Source: PALSA-1003 sp963741315
GTDB lineage: Bacteria; Pseudomonadota; Gammaproteobacteria; Burkholderiales; Casimicrobiaceae
Reading direction: 5' to 3'
Length of the DNA stretch: 64,000 bases
NCBI GenBank assembly: GCA_963741315.1
Contig: CAVUHK010000006.1
Location: 17,302 to 81,301, forward strand
The position numbers were made by a program, and so were the translations under genes. The notes under the pieces were generated by a model. That model was not told the DNA's origin. It worked only from the letters and a program-made list of their open reading frames with translations, and did not search any database. This document shows, piece after piece, positions 1-8,464 of this stretch. The first letter of the stretch is position 1, and every line of letters starts with the position of its first letter.

Positions 1-102
1 GAGGATCTGCTCGCGCGACGGGATATCGACGTCGCTGACGCGACGGCCCGCTCGGCGCGGCGCGCCAGCGACGGGTTTTACAGCAGGTTGTTTCTTTGAC
101 AA
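1..102 (-). CDS. rnr: Ribonuclease R, N-terminal fragment (runs off window start)
   Basis: Only the first 34 codons are present, read on the minus strand from a TTG at 100-102. The peptide starts MSKKQPAVKP, has a basic Arg/Lys-rich stretch, and ends with DIPSREQIL. That ending resembles the (L/I)PSREFIL motif at the beginning of the RNase R helix-turn-helix region. RNase R is a 3'-5' exoribonuclease of the RNB family that degrades structured RNA. In Betaproteobacteria rnr is commonly found beside a tRNA-Leu and purA, which fits here. The start codon overlaps the -35 box of the divergent tRNA promoter. The opposite strand is also open (1-99), but that frame resembles nothing known. The call rests on a short motif plus synteny. 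Confidence 0.68.
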   Translation of the reverse strand, partial: MSKKQPAVKPVAGAPRRAGRRVSDVDIPSREQIL

Positions 103-124
103 TGCAATGTATCTTTCGTAAAAT
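96..124 (+). promoter_or_regulatory. Sigma-70 promoter for tRNA-Leu
   Basis: A perfect -35 TTGACA (96-101), a 17-base spacer and a -10 TAAAAT (119-124) lie 15 bases before the mature 5' end of the tRNA. The -35 overlaps the start codon of the divergent rnr gene, so the two transcription units are packed back to back. Confidence 0.8.
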
Positions 125-139
125 TATGGGCTTGCTGTC

Positions 140-226
140 GCCCAGATGGCGGAATTGGTAGACGCACTAGGTTCAGGTCCTAGCGGTGGCAACACTGTGG
201 AGGTTCGAGTCCTCTTCTGGGCACCA
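140..226 (+). tRNA. tRNA-Leu, anticodon CAG
   Basis: An 87-base class II (long variable arm) tRNA. The acceptor strand GCCCAGA pairs with TCTGGGC, followed by an encoded CCA end (224-226). The anticodon stem CTAGG/CCTAG (167-171/179-183) closes the loop TTCAGGT, giving anticodon CAG at 174-176, which reads CUG. The T-arm has GGTTCGAGTCC. The D-arm GGAATTGGTAGAC and the variable arm GGTGGCAACACTG are typical of tRNA-Leu. CUG is a heavily used Leu codon in the surrounding GC-rich genes, which fits a strong dedicated promoter. Confidence 0.98.
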
Positions 227-336
227 GTTTTCCGGCACGTCTGTTGGTTCGCCCGCGCCATTCGGAGCGGGCTTCGCGAAGCCTTCGGCAGTAACGACAC
301 TGGCGCGCCTGCAAAGGTCGCGCACGGCGTCCTTGA
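227..336. other. Intergenic spacer between tRNA-Leu and phosphoribosyltransferase 3' end
   Basis: This 110-base stretch lies between convergent units and has no gene. It contains an inverted repeat GCCCGC/GCGGGC (251-256/267-272, 10-base loop) a short distance after the tRNA. The repeat has no T-run, so at most it is a weak or processing-type 3' structure. Short frames crossing the tRNA are not coding. Confidence 0.5.
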
Positions 337-840
337 TCAGCCGAGCCGCGCCTTCAATCCTTCCGGCCGCAACGTGTCGTACACCTCGAAGGGCTGGTGG
401 ATCCACGGATTATCCGCGAGATACGACACGTAGTGGTCGGGCTTGAACACCGAGCACTGCTTGTACCACAGCACCGCGGTGCGAATGTCGCTGATGTGCG
501 GGAAGCGCTGCGGCAGTTCCTTGTGAACGACCTGCAGCGTGTGCCCCGAATCGACCATGTCGTCGACCAGCAGCACCTTGTCGCCCAGCCGCGGCGCGGT
601 CATCGTCATGTGTTCTGCAACGACCAGCTGCCCGCGTACCTTGCCACCTTCCTCGGTGTAGGAGTGTGTCGACAGGATCGCCAGCGGCACTTCGTAGATG
701 CGCGAGAGCACGTCGCCGACGCGCAAACCTCCGCGCGCGATGCAGATGATCTGGTTGAAGCGCCAGCCGGACTCGTGCACCTGCAGCGCCAGTCGCTCGA
801 CCAGCGTGTTGTAATCGTCCCAGCTCACGTTCAGGCTCAT
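337..840 (-). CDS. Phosphoribosyltransferase (hypoxanthine/xanthine-guanine type)
   Basis: A 167-residue type I phosphoribosyltransferase starting MSLNVSWDDY. The PRPP-binding loop is VLLVDDMVDSGHT, with two acidic residues, and an IARGGLRVGDVLS segment near residue 30 forms the early pyrophosphate loop. Such enzymes join a purine base to PRPP for salvage in the cytoplasm. The gene lies 23 bases downstream of purA, the adenylosuccinate synthase gene, so a shared purine-metabolism transcript is likely. This pairing is common in Betaproteobacteria. The open frame extends far upstream through purA, but the ATG at 840 is the sensible start. Base specificity cannot be told from sequence alone; hypoxanthine or xanthine/guanine is most likely. 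Confidence 0.88.
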   Translation of the reverse strand: MSLNVSWDDYNTLVERLALQVHESGWRFNQIICIARGGLRVGDVLSRIYEVPLAILSTHSYTEEGGKVRGQLVVAEHMTMTAPRLGDKVLLVDDMVDSGHTLQVVHKELPQRFPHISDIRTAVLWYKQCSVFKPDHYVSYLADNPWIHQPFEVYDTLRPEGLKARLG

Positions 841-863
841 GATCGGCGCGTTTCTCGCAACGG

Positions 864-2162
<1,299 letters not shown>

Positions 2163-2206
2163 AAAGGTGATACTCGGTTTGGTTGGAGCAACGGCGGCGC
2201 GATGGA

Positions 2207-3178
2207 TCAGCGCGCCGCCAGCGCTGCGAGCTGGCGCAGGTCCAGCGTGAAGCCGGTGGCGGGGCGCGCGCGGCCGAAGGCCTTGCCGATGCCGTCGTAG
2301 CGCTCGCCCCGGCCGATCGAATTGGGCTCGCCCGCGGTGAACACCGAGAAGCTCGCGCCCGTCTGATAGTGGTAGCCGCGCAGGTCGGCGAGGTCGATGT
2401 GCAAGGCGTCGACGTGCGGTTGCGCGGACTTCGCCAGCGTGGCGAGCGCCGCGAGCGCTCCCGCGATCGCGGGCGTGTCGGGCAGGCGTTCGCGCGCCGC
2501 GGTCAGGACTTCGTCGGCCGGGCCGTAGAGCGTCGGCAACACCGCGAAGGCGTCGCGCCACGCCGCGGGCAGCTTGCCGGTCAGCTCGGTCACGGTGGGT
2601 ACGTCCTTGTTGCGCAGTGCAGTGAACAATTCGCTGTCGCCGCCGTCACCGGCGATGCGCGCGCCGTTGGCGAGCGCGCGATAAACGCCGACGTGTCCGA
2701 GGTCCAGGTGCAGGCCGCGCACGCTCACCGCCACGAGCGAAGAGAGCAGCAGGCCGAGGACTTCCTGATCGGCTCCGATCTGCGCGTCGCCGTAGAGTTC
2801 GGCGCCGATCTGCAGCACCTCCCGCGATTGCGCGAGTCCTGAAGCCACGGTGCGCAATACGCTGCCGGCGTAGCACAAGCGCGTGACCCCGGCCTCGTTC
2901 AACAGGTGCGCATCGATACGCGCAACCTGCGGCGTGATATCGGCGCGCACGCCGAGCAGGCGTCCGGACAGTGGGTCGGTGACCTTGAAGGTCTGCAGCT
3001 CCAGGTCGTGGCCAGTGCCGGTGAGCAGCGAATCGAGGTGCTCGAGCAGGGGCGGCTGCACCAGCCGGTAGCCATGCTCCTTGAAGTGATCGAGCAGCGT
3101 GCGGCGAATCTTCTCGATCGCCTCCGCCTCGGCGGGCAGTATGTCGTCGATGTACTCGGGCAGCACCCACTTACGCAT
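2207..3178 (-). CDS. hisZ: ATP phosphoribosyltransferase regulatory subunit
   Basis: HisZ is a catalytically inactive relative of histidyl-tRNA synthetase that forms a complex with short-form HisG at the first step of histidine synthesis. The protein starts MRKWVLPEYIDDILP and has class II synthetase-like motifs: the VRADITPQVARIDAHL motif 2 region, and RGERYDGIGKAFGRARPATGF near the end. At 323 residues it seems about 60 shorter than the roughly 380 usual for betaproteobacterial HisZ, ending just after the LDLRQLA segment; only 44 bases separate it from purA. It overlaps the DUF2065 gene by 8 bases. The true HisRS (hisS) is a separate gene at 10302, which supports the HisZ call. Confidence 0.93.
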   Translation of the reverse strand: MRKWVLPEYIDDILPAEAEAIEKIRRTLLDHFKEHGYRLVQPPLLEHLDSLLTGTGHDLELQTFKVTDPLSGRLLGVRADITPQVARIDAHLLNEAGVTRLCYAGSVLRTVASGLAQSREVLQIGAELYGDAQIGADQEVLGLLLSSLVAVSVRGLHLDLGHVGVYRALANGARIAGDGGDSELFTALRNKDVPTVTELTGKLPAAWRDAFAVLPTLYGPADEVLTAARERLPDTPAIAGALAALATLAKSAQPHVDALHIDLADLRGYHYQTGASFSVFTAGEPNSIGRGERYDGIGKAFGRARPATGFTLDLRQLAALAAR

Positions 3179-3359
3179 AGATCACCGTCAGGAGAATGCC
3201 GCCGACGACTATCGACCCCAGTCCGATGAAGCGCAACTGGCCATCGGACAATTCAGTGACGCGGCGAAACGTGTCCCGCCACGCGCGCGGCGCCAGCAAC
3301 GGCATCAGGCCTTCGAGCACGAGCACCAGCGCGCACGCGGCCAGCAACGATTCCGGCAC
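3171..3359 (-). CDS. DUF2065 family small membrane protein
   Basis: A 62-residue protein with two hydrophobic segments: roughly residues 4-22, containing LLAACALVLVLEGLMP, and residues 44-61, containing FIGLGSIVVGGILLTVI. Between them lies a conserved APRAWRDTFRRV stretch typical of DUF2065 (YjeT-like). The GTG start at 3359 is preceded by a good GGAGAGGA ribosome site about 5 bases away. It sits between hflC and hisZ, its usual place in Betaproteobacteria, and its end overlaps the hisZ start by 8 bases. Function is unknown; co-occurrence with hflKC suggests a membrane role. Confidence 0.9.
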   Translation of the reverse strand: MPESLLAACALVLVLEGLMPLLAPRAWRDTFRRVTELSDGQLRFIGLGSIVVGGILLTVIYA

Positions 3360-3379
3360 AACGTCCTCTCCGCGATCGC

Positions 3380-4267
3380 TTATTTGGCCGGCGGACGCGC
3401 GACGCCGCCCGGGCGATGCATGAACTTGAAGAAGTCCGCGTTGGGGTCGAGCACCAGCATGTCGCTCTTGTTCTTGAACGTCGCCTTGTACGCCTCGAGG
3501 CTGCGGTAGAAGGAATAGAACTCCGGATTCTGGCCATACGCCGCGCCGTAGATCGCCGACGCCTTGGCGTCGCCTTCACCCTTGGTCTTCTGCGCCTGGT
3601 TGTACGCGTCGGCCAGGATGACTTCTCGCTGGCGATCGGCGTCGGCACGGATCTTTTCCGACTCCGCGCCGCCCATCGAGCGCAGCTCGTTGGCGACGCG
3701 CTTGCGCTCGGACTCCATGCGCTGGTAGACCTGCGCCAGCACTTCGTCGGGCAGCTCGACGCGGCGCAGCCGCACGTCGACGACCTCGACGCCGATGGTG
3801 CGCGCGTCGGCGTCGGCCTTCTGCCGCGCCTCGGTCATGATGTTGTTGCGCTCGGTCGAGATCACCTCGTGGATGGTGCGCTTGTTGATTTCCTGCGCGA
3901 GATTGGCGCGGATCGTCTGCGCCAGGCGGCGCTTGGCGGCTTCCTCGTCGCCGGTGACGCTCTGGTAATACTTGCGCACGTCGATGATGCGCCAGTAGGC
4001 GATGAAGTCGACCTTGAGCGGCTTCTTCTCCGACGTGGTGATGCGATCGGGTTCGGGTGCGTCGAGCGTGAGCAGGCGTCGGTCGTAGAACTTGACGTTC
4101 TGCACCAGCGGAATCTTGAAGTAGAGACCGGCCTCGGTCTTCGCCTCGATGAATTCGCCGAGTTGGAACTTGATCGCGTACTGCTTCTGGTCGACCGTGT
4201 ACAGCGATTGCGACAGCACGAGCACGATCGCGACCAGCAGGGCGACGACGGGCATGATGGCCTTCAT
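3380..4267 (-). CDS. hflC: HflC, FtsH protease modulator subunit
   Basis: A 295-residue SPFH/band-7 protein. One N-terminal membrane anchor (about residues 4-21, IMPVVALLVAIVLVLSQSLY) is followed by the SPFH domain and a long charged helical C-terminal region rich in EKIRADADRQRE-type repeats. HflC and HflK form a large periplasmic-facing cage around the FtsH protease and adjust its action on membrane proteins. The start ATG overlaps the hflK stop by 4 bases (ATGA), which implies translational coupling and near-equal synthesis. The DUF2065 gene follows 20 bases later. Confidence 0.97.
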   Translation of the reverse strand: MKAIMPVVALLVAIVLVLSQSLYTVDQKQYAIKFQLGEFIEAKTEAGLYFKIPLVQNVKFYDRRLLTLDAPEPDRITTSEKKPLKVDFIAYWRIIDVRKYYQSVTGDEEAAKRRLAQTIRANLAQEINKRTIHEVISTERNNIMTEARQKADADARTIGVEVVDVRLRRVELPDEVLAQVYQRMESERKRVANELRSMGGAESEKIRADADRQREVILADAYNQAQKTKGEGDAKASAIYGAAYGQNPEFYSFYRSLEAYKATFKNKSDMLVLDPNADFFKFMHRPGGVARPPAK

Positions 4268-5445
4268 CGCGAGGTCCCCCGGTCGCGCGACAGGCTGCGG
4301 CTGCCTTCGACCGGCACTGCCGTTTCGGGCGGCGCGGCCGCCGGGCGCGTGGCGTCGGCGACGCTGGGCACCGACGCTGCCGCGCCTTGCCTGATCAACT
4401 GGTCGAGCGGCAGGTAGAGCAGGTTGCTGCCGGCTTTCTGGTCGATGAGCACCTTGCTCGAGTTGCCGAGCACCGACTGCATCATGTCGATATAGAGGCG
4501 ATCGCGCGTGACCACCGGCGCCTTCAGGTATTCGACCAGGATCTGCTTGAAGCGGCTGGCGTCGCCCTCGGCCTTCTGCACGACGCTGGCGAGGTAACCG
4601 TCGGCTTCCTGCAGCAGCCGCGATGCGGTGCCGCGCGCACGCGGCACGACGTCGTTGGCGTAGGCCTGGCCTTCGTTCTTCTGGCGCTCGCGGTCCTGGC
4701 TGGCCTTGACCGCATCGTCGAACGCCGCCTGCACCTGCTCGGGCGGTTGCGTGTTCTGCAAGGTGACCTTCTGGATGTAGATGCCGGCGCCGTACTTGTC
4801 GAGCATCGCCTGCATCAGCTTCTCGGTCTCGGCGGCGATCTGAGCGCGACCCTCGTAGAGCACGAAGTCCATCTGGCTGCGGCCGACGACTTCGCTCATC
4901 GCGGTGGCAGCGACCTGGAAGACGATGTCGTCCGGCTTGCGCGTGTTGAAAATGTAGTCGGGCGCGCTCTTGAGGTTGTATTGGACCGCGAACTGAATGT
5001 CGATGATGTTCTCATCGTCGGTCAGCATCAGCGATTCCTTGGCGATCTTGTTCTTCGGATTGCCGTTGCGGTAGCCGATCTCGACCGTCTTCACCTGCGA
5101 GAAATCGATGACCTCGACAGCCTCGACCGGAAACGGCAGGTGCCAGCGCAGGCCCGGCGTGGTCGTCTCGGTGTACTTGCCGAAGCGCGTGACGACACCG
5201 CGCCGTCCTTCATCGACGATGTACGAGCCGCTCACCAGCCAGACCACGAGCACCAGCGCGACCAGCAGTCCGGCGCCGCTCAGGGGCAACCGTCGCGGTG
5301 GCGGCGGGACATCGTTGCCGGCGTCGTCGGGCTGCTTCTTGCCGAACAGCTCGTTGATTCGACGATTGAGGTTGCGCCAGATCTCGTCGAGATCGGGCGG
5401 ACCGCTGCGGCCGCGCTTGCCCCATTGCGGGTCGTTGAGAGACAT
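4264..5445 (-). CDS. hflK: HflK, FtsH protease modulator subunit
   Basis: A 393-residue SPFH/band-7 partner of HflC. The N-terminal cytoplasmic part includes GKRGRSGPPDLDEIWRNLN, the usual HflK signature. A single membrane segment near residues 55-73 (LLVALVLVVWLVSGSYIV) follows, then the band-7 domain, a helical region (AAFDDAVKASQDRER), and a Pro/Ala-rich tail after the last conserved part. It starts at ATG 5445, 68 bases after hflX, and overlaps hflC by 4 bases. Together with HflC it controls membrane quality control by FtsH. Confidence 0.97.
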   Translation of the reverse strand: MSLNDPQWGKRGRSGPPDLDEIWRNLNRRINELFGKKQPDDAGNDVPPPPRRLPLSGAGLLVALVLVVWLVSGSYIVDEGRRGVVTRFGKYTETTTPGLRWHLPFPVEAVEVIDFSQVKTVEIGYRNGNPKNKIAKESLMLTDDENIIDIQFAVQYNLKSAPDYIFNTRKPDDIVFQVAATAMSEVVGRSQMDFVLYEGRAQIAAETEKLMQAMLDKYGAGIYIQKVTLQNTQPPEQVQAAFDDAVKASQDRERQKNEGQAYANDVVPRARGTASRLLQEADGYLASVVQKAEGDASRFKQILVEYLKAPVVTRDRLYIDMMQSVLGNSSKVLIDQKAGSNLLYLPLDQLIRQGAAASVPSVADATRPAAAPPETAVPVEGSRSLSRDRGTSR

Positions 5446-5513
5446 GACGGAGGCTGGCCTCGCGGAACTCTGGAATTGTTATTAGGGTGGAGTGGGTGGC
5501 GCCGCGGCGTGCT

Positions 5514-6626
5514 TCAGGCGGTCGCCGCCCAGCCTTCGGCGCGGGGAAACCGCTCGGCAAGCGCCGCGCGCAAATCTGGCACGCCGGCGCCGGAAAGCGC
5601 GCTCAGACGAATAGCCACGATTTTACCATATTCGTCACGTTCGACGGCGGGGTCGGCGCCCGCCGCGTCGGCCTTGTTCCACACCACCATGCGCGGCACC
5701 TGATCGGCGCCGATCTCCTCGAGCACCGCATCGACCGCCGCCATCTGGTCGGCGCGGCCGGGGTGGCTCGAATCGACGACGTGAAGCAGCAGGTCGGCGT
5801 CGACCGCCTCCTTGAGCGTCGCATGGAAAGCCGCCACGAGATCGTGCGGCAACTCGCGGATGAACCCAACGGTGTCCGAGAGCACGATGGTCTCGGCGCC
5901 GGCGATGAACACCCGGCGCAGCGTCGTGTCCAACGTCGCGAAGAGCTGGTCGGCGGCGTACGATTCGGCGCCGGTCAGGCGATTGAACAGCGTCGACTTG
6001 CCGGCGTTGGTGTAGCCGACCAGCGCGACGTTGCGCACCGCCGCCCGCTGTCGCGCGCGGCGTTGAGTTGCACGGTGACGCTCGACCTGCGCGATGCGGT
6101 CGCGCAACAGCTTGACCCGCAAGCCGATGAGGCGACGGTCGGTCTCGAGCTGCGTTTCGCCCGGTCCGCGCAGGCCGATGCCGCCGGCCTGGCGTTCCAG
6201 GTGGGTCCAGCCGCGAACCAGCCGCGTCGACAGGTGCTGCAGCTGCGCCAGCTCGACCTGCAGCTTGCCCTCGGCGCTCTGCGCGCGCTGCGCGAAGATG
6301 TCGAGGATCAGCGTCGTGCGGTCGACCACGCGGCACTCCAGTTCGCGCTCGAGGTTGCGCTGCTGCGCGCCCGACAGGATGTGGTCGAAGATGACCAGAT
6401 CGGCGCCCAGCGCCGTGCGTTGGGCGGCGATTTCGTCGACCTTGCCGCGGCCGGCGAAAAAGGCAGGATCGGGTTTCTTGCGCTTGGCGGTGATCACGCC
6501 CGCGACTTCTGCGCCGGCGCTCGCCGCGAGCGCGTGCAGTTCGGCCAGCCGGTCGGTTTGCTCGCCATCGCCGAAATCGAGTTCGACGAGCAGCGCGCGA
6601 TCGCTACCCTCCGGTCGGTCAAACAC
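5514..6626 (-). CDS. hflX: Ribosome-associated GTPase HflX
   Basis: A 370-residue GTPase that binds the large ribosomal subunit and rescues or splits stalled 70S ribosomes under stress. The HflX N-terminal domain contains FFAGRGKVDEI and GPGETQLETDRR. It is followed by the G domain with P-loop GYTNAGKST, switch DTVGFIRELP and specificity motif NKAD. The start is a GTG at 6626 (MFDRPEGSDRALLVE). The gene lies downstream of hfq but is separated from it by about 135 bases holding two strong hairpins. Its neighbours hfq and hflK are the usual ones. Confidence 0.96.
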   Translation of the reverse strand: MFDRPEGSDRALLVELDFGDGEQTDRLAELHALAASAGAEVAGVITAKRKKPDPAFFAGRGKVDEIAAQRTALGADLVIFDHILSGAQQRNLERELECRVVDRTTLILDIFAQRAQSAEGKLQVELAQLQHLSTRLVRGWTHLERQAGGIGLRGPGETQLETDRRLIGLRVKLLRDRIAQVERHRATQRRARQRAAVRNVALVGYTNAGKSTLFNRLTGAESYAADQLFATLDTTLRRVFIAGAETIVLSDTVGFIRELPHDLVAAFHATLKEAVDADLLLHVVDSSHPGRADQMAAVDAVLEEIGADQVPRMVVWNKADAAGADPAVERDEYGKIVAIRLSALSGAGVPDLRAALAERFPRAEGWAATA

Positions 6627-6644
6627 CGAAGTGCCTGCGCCGCG

Positions 6645-6735
6645 CGGTCAAAGGATCCCCCGAAGCGGCGCTGCGCGCCGCATCCCCCAGAGGGGGCGAG
6701 CGCTTTGGGGCGGCCCGGCAGCGCTCATGCCGGAC
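6645..6735. repeat. Tandem GC-rich hairpins between hfq and hflX
   Basis: Two perfect inverted repeats lie side by side: GCGGCGC-TGC-GCGCCGC (6665-6681) and CCCCC-AGA-GGGGG (6684-6696), in a stretch of palindromic, non-coding sequence. There is no T-run on the minus strand after them, so this is not a classical terminator. The arrangement resembles the dispersed hairpin repeats seen between genes in Burkholderiales. It could act as an RNA processing or attenuation element that separates hfq output from the hflX-hflKC genes, but this is inference. Confidence 0.55.
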
Positions 6736-6761
6736 GCGCCGGCAACGGAAACTGCGGCCGA

Positions 6762-7004
6762 TCAAGCTTCGCGGTCGCTTTCGTGCACTGGCATGGCGAC
6801 GGCGCGGGCGGGAACCACGGTCGAAATCGCATGCTTGTAAACCATCTGCGTGACCGTATTCTTGAGCAGGACCACATACTGGTCGAAAGACTCGATCTGT
6901 CCTTGCAGCTTGATGCCGTTGACCAGGTAGATCGAGACCTGCACGTGTTCCTTGCGCAGGGTGTTCAGGAACGGGTCTTGTAGCATTTGCCCTTTGTTAC
7001 TCAT
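6762..7004 (-). CDS. hfq: RNA chaperone Hfq
   Basis: An 80-residue Sm-like protein that forms a hexameric ring and pairs small RNAs with mRNAs. The start MSNKGQMLQDPFLN is the family N-terminus; Sm1 contains VSIYLVNGIKLQGQIESFDQ, and Sm2 contains the invariant YKHAIST (the Y-K-H proximal-face motif). The ATG at 7004 is chosen over an upstream GTG (7016) because a GTGGAG ribosome site sits 7 bases before it and the family begins MSNKGQ. It lies 18 bases downstream of der and upstream of hflX. Confidence 0.98.
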   Translation of the reverse strand: MSNKGQMLQDPFLNTLRKEHVQVSIYLVNGIKLQGQIESFDQYVVLLKNTVTQMVYKHAISTVVPARAVAMPVHESDREA

Positions 7005-7022
7005 TGAGTGCTCCACTAAGTT

Positions 7023-8459
7023 TTATTGGCCGTTCCTGCCCTTGTGCTGCTGGCCTCTTTCTTCGCGCTTGTTCGGTCCGCGCCTGGAACGACGGTTTTT
7101 GGTACCCCCCCGCGGGTGCGCTGAGGTATCGGCATAGGGGTTCGCACCTGTCTTGAATTGTATCCTAAGCGGTGTTCCCCGCAGTTTGAACGCGTCGAGA
7201 AAGAAATGTTCCAGGTACCGGCGGTAGGTCGCCGGGATATGCCCCAAAGCGGTGCCGTGAATGACGATGATCGGCGGGTTCATGCCCCCCTGGTGGGCGT
7301 AGCGCAGCTTCGGCCGGACGGCTCCCGTGCGCGGCGGCTGCTGCTGCTCGACCGCCTGCTGCAGCACCCGGGTCAGGCGCGGCGTCGGCAACTTGGACGT
7401 GGCCGCCGCGTAGGCCTGATCGACCGCCTTCAATAGCGGTCCGATGCCCTTGCTCTCCTTCGCCGAGATGGTGAGCATGTCGGCAAAATTGAGAAATGCC
7501 ATTTTGCGGTCGAGTTCGCGCTTGATCTGTTCGCGCTCGAGCTTCGACAAGCCGTCCCACTTGTTCACCGCGACCACCAGTGCGCGGCCGGCCTCGAGGA
7601 TGTACCCCGCAATGTGCGCGTCCTGCTCGGCGACGTCGGCCTGAGCGTCGAGCAGGAGCACGACGACGTTGGCGTCCTCGATCGCCTGCAGCGTCTTGAT
7701 CACCGAGAATTTCTCGATGGTCTCGATGACCTTGCCGCGACGGCGCACGCCGGCGGTATCGATGAGCGTGTAGTGTCGCGCGCCGCGATCGAAATCGAGG
7801 TAGAGCGAGTCGCGCGTGGTGCCCGGCTCGTCGAAGGCGATGACGCGCTCCTCGCCGAGCAGGGTGTTGATCAGTGTCGACTTGCCGACGTTGGGGCGCC
7901 CGACGATCGCGACCTTGATGCGCTTCGCGTCGTCTTCGGCCGCCTCCGGTGCGGCGGGCGTTTCCGGTGGACACTGCGCCAGCGCAGTCTCGATCAGGTC
8001 GCGCACATTTTCACCGTGCGCCGACGAGATCGGCACCGGCGCGCCGAGTGCCAGCTCGTGGAATTCGGCGGTGACGCGTTCTGCTGCCAGACCTTCGGAC
8101 TTGTTGACCGCGAGCACGATCGGCCGTCCGGCACGGCGCAGCAGGTCGGCGATCACCTTGTCCTGCGGCGTGAGCCCCTGGCGGCCGTCGACCATGAATA
8201 CGATCGCGTCGGCCTCGGCAATGGCGATGCGCGTCTGCGCCGCCATCGCGTGCATGATGCCGGTGGTCGCCTTGGGCTCGAATCCGCCGGTATCGACGAC
8301 CAGGTAGGGCCGCTCGCCACCCAGTCCGCGCCCGAAATGGCGGTCACGCGTCAGGCCGGGAAAATCCGCGACCAGCGCGGCGCGGGTTTGCGTCAGCCGG
8401 TTGAACAGCGTCGACTTGCCGACATTGGGCCGGCCGACGATGACGAGGGTGGGCAGCAC
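7023..8459 (-). CDS. der: Ribosome biogenesis GTPase Der (EngA)
   Basis: A 478-residue protein with two G domains in a row: the first P-loop GRPNVGKST is near residue 9, the second near residue 180 (again GRPNVGKST). Each is followed by DTGG or DTAG and NK(S/W)D motifs. A KH-like C-terminal domain and a very basic tail (GGTKNRRSRRGPNK) complete it. Der is required for maturation of the 50S subunit. The start is read as GTG at 8459 (VLPTLVIVGRPNV), 5 bases after the bamB stop. The frame is open further upstream, but homologous Der proteins begin right before TLVIVGRPN. Confidence 0.95.
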   Translation of the reverse strand: MLPTLVIVGRPNVGKSTLFNRLTQTRAALVADFPGLTRDRHFGRGLGGERPYLVVDTGGFEPKATTGIMHAMAAQTRIAIAEADAIVFMVDGRQGLTPQDKVIADLLRRAGRPIVLAVNKSEGLAAERVTAEFHELALGAPVPISSAHGENVRDLIETALAQCPPETPAAPEAAEDDAKRIKVAIVGRPNVGKSTLINTLLGEERVIAFDEPGTTRDSLYLDFDRGARHYTLIDTAGVRRRGKVIETIEKFSVIKTLQAIEDANVVVLLLDAQADVAEQDAHIAGYILEAGRALVVAVNKWDGLSKLEREQIKRELDRKMAFLNFADMLTISAKESKGIGPLLKAVDQAYAAATSKLPTPRLTRVLQQAVEQQQPPRTGAVRPKLRYAHQGGMNPPIIVIHGTALGHIPATYRRYLEHFFLDAFKLRGTPLRIQFKTGANPYADTSAHPRGGTKNRRSRRGPNKREERGQQHKGRNGQ

Positions 8460-8464
8460 ACGAC

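Noticed and set aside
1..99. Plus-strand open frame ending at TGA 97-99
   Set aside because: Peptide resembles nothing known, while the minus strand gives an RNase R-like N-terminus and fits the usual tRNA-Leu/rnr synteny.
146..446. Short frames over and after the tRNA-Leu gene
   Set aside because: They overlap a well-formed tRNA and have no protein-like features.
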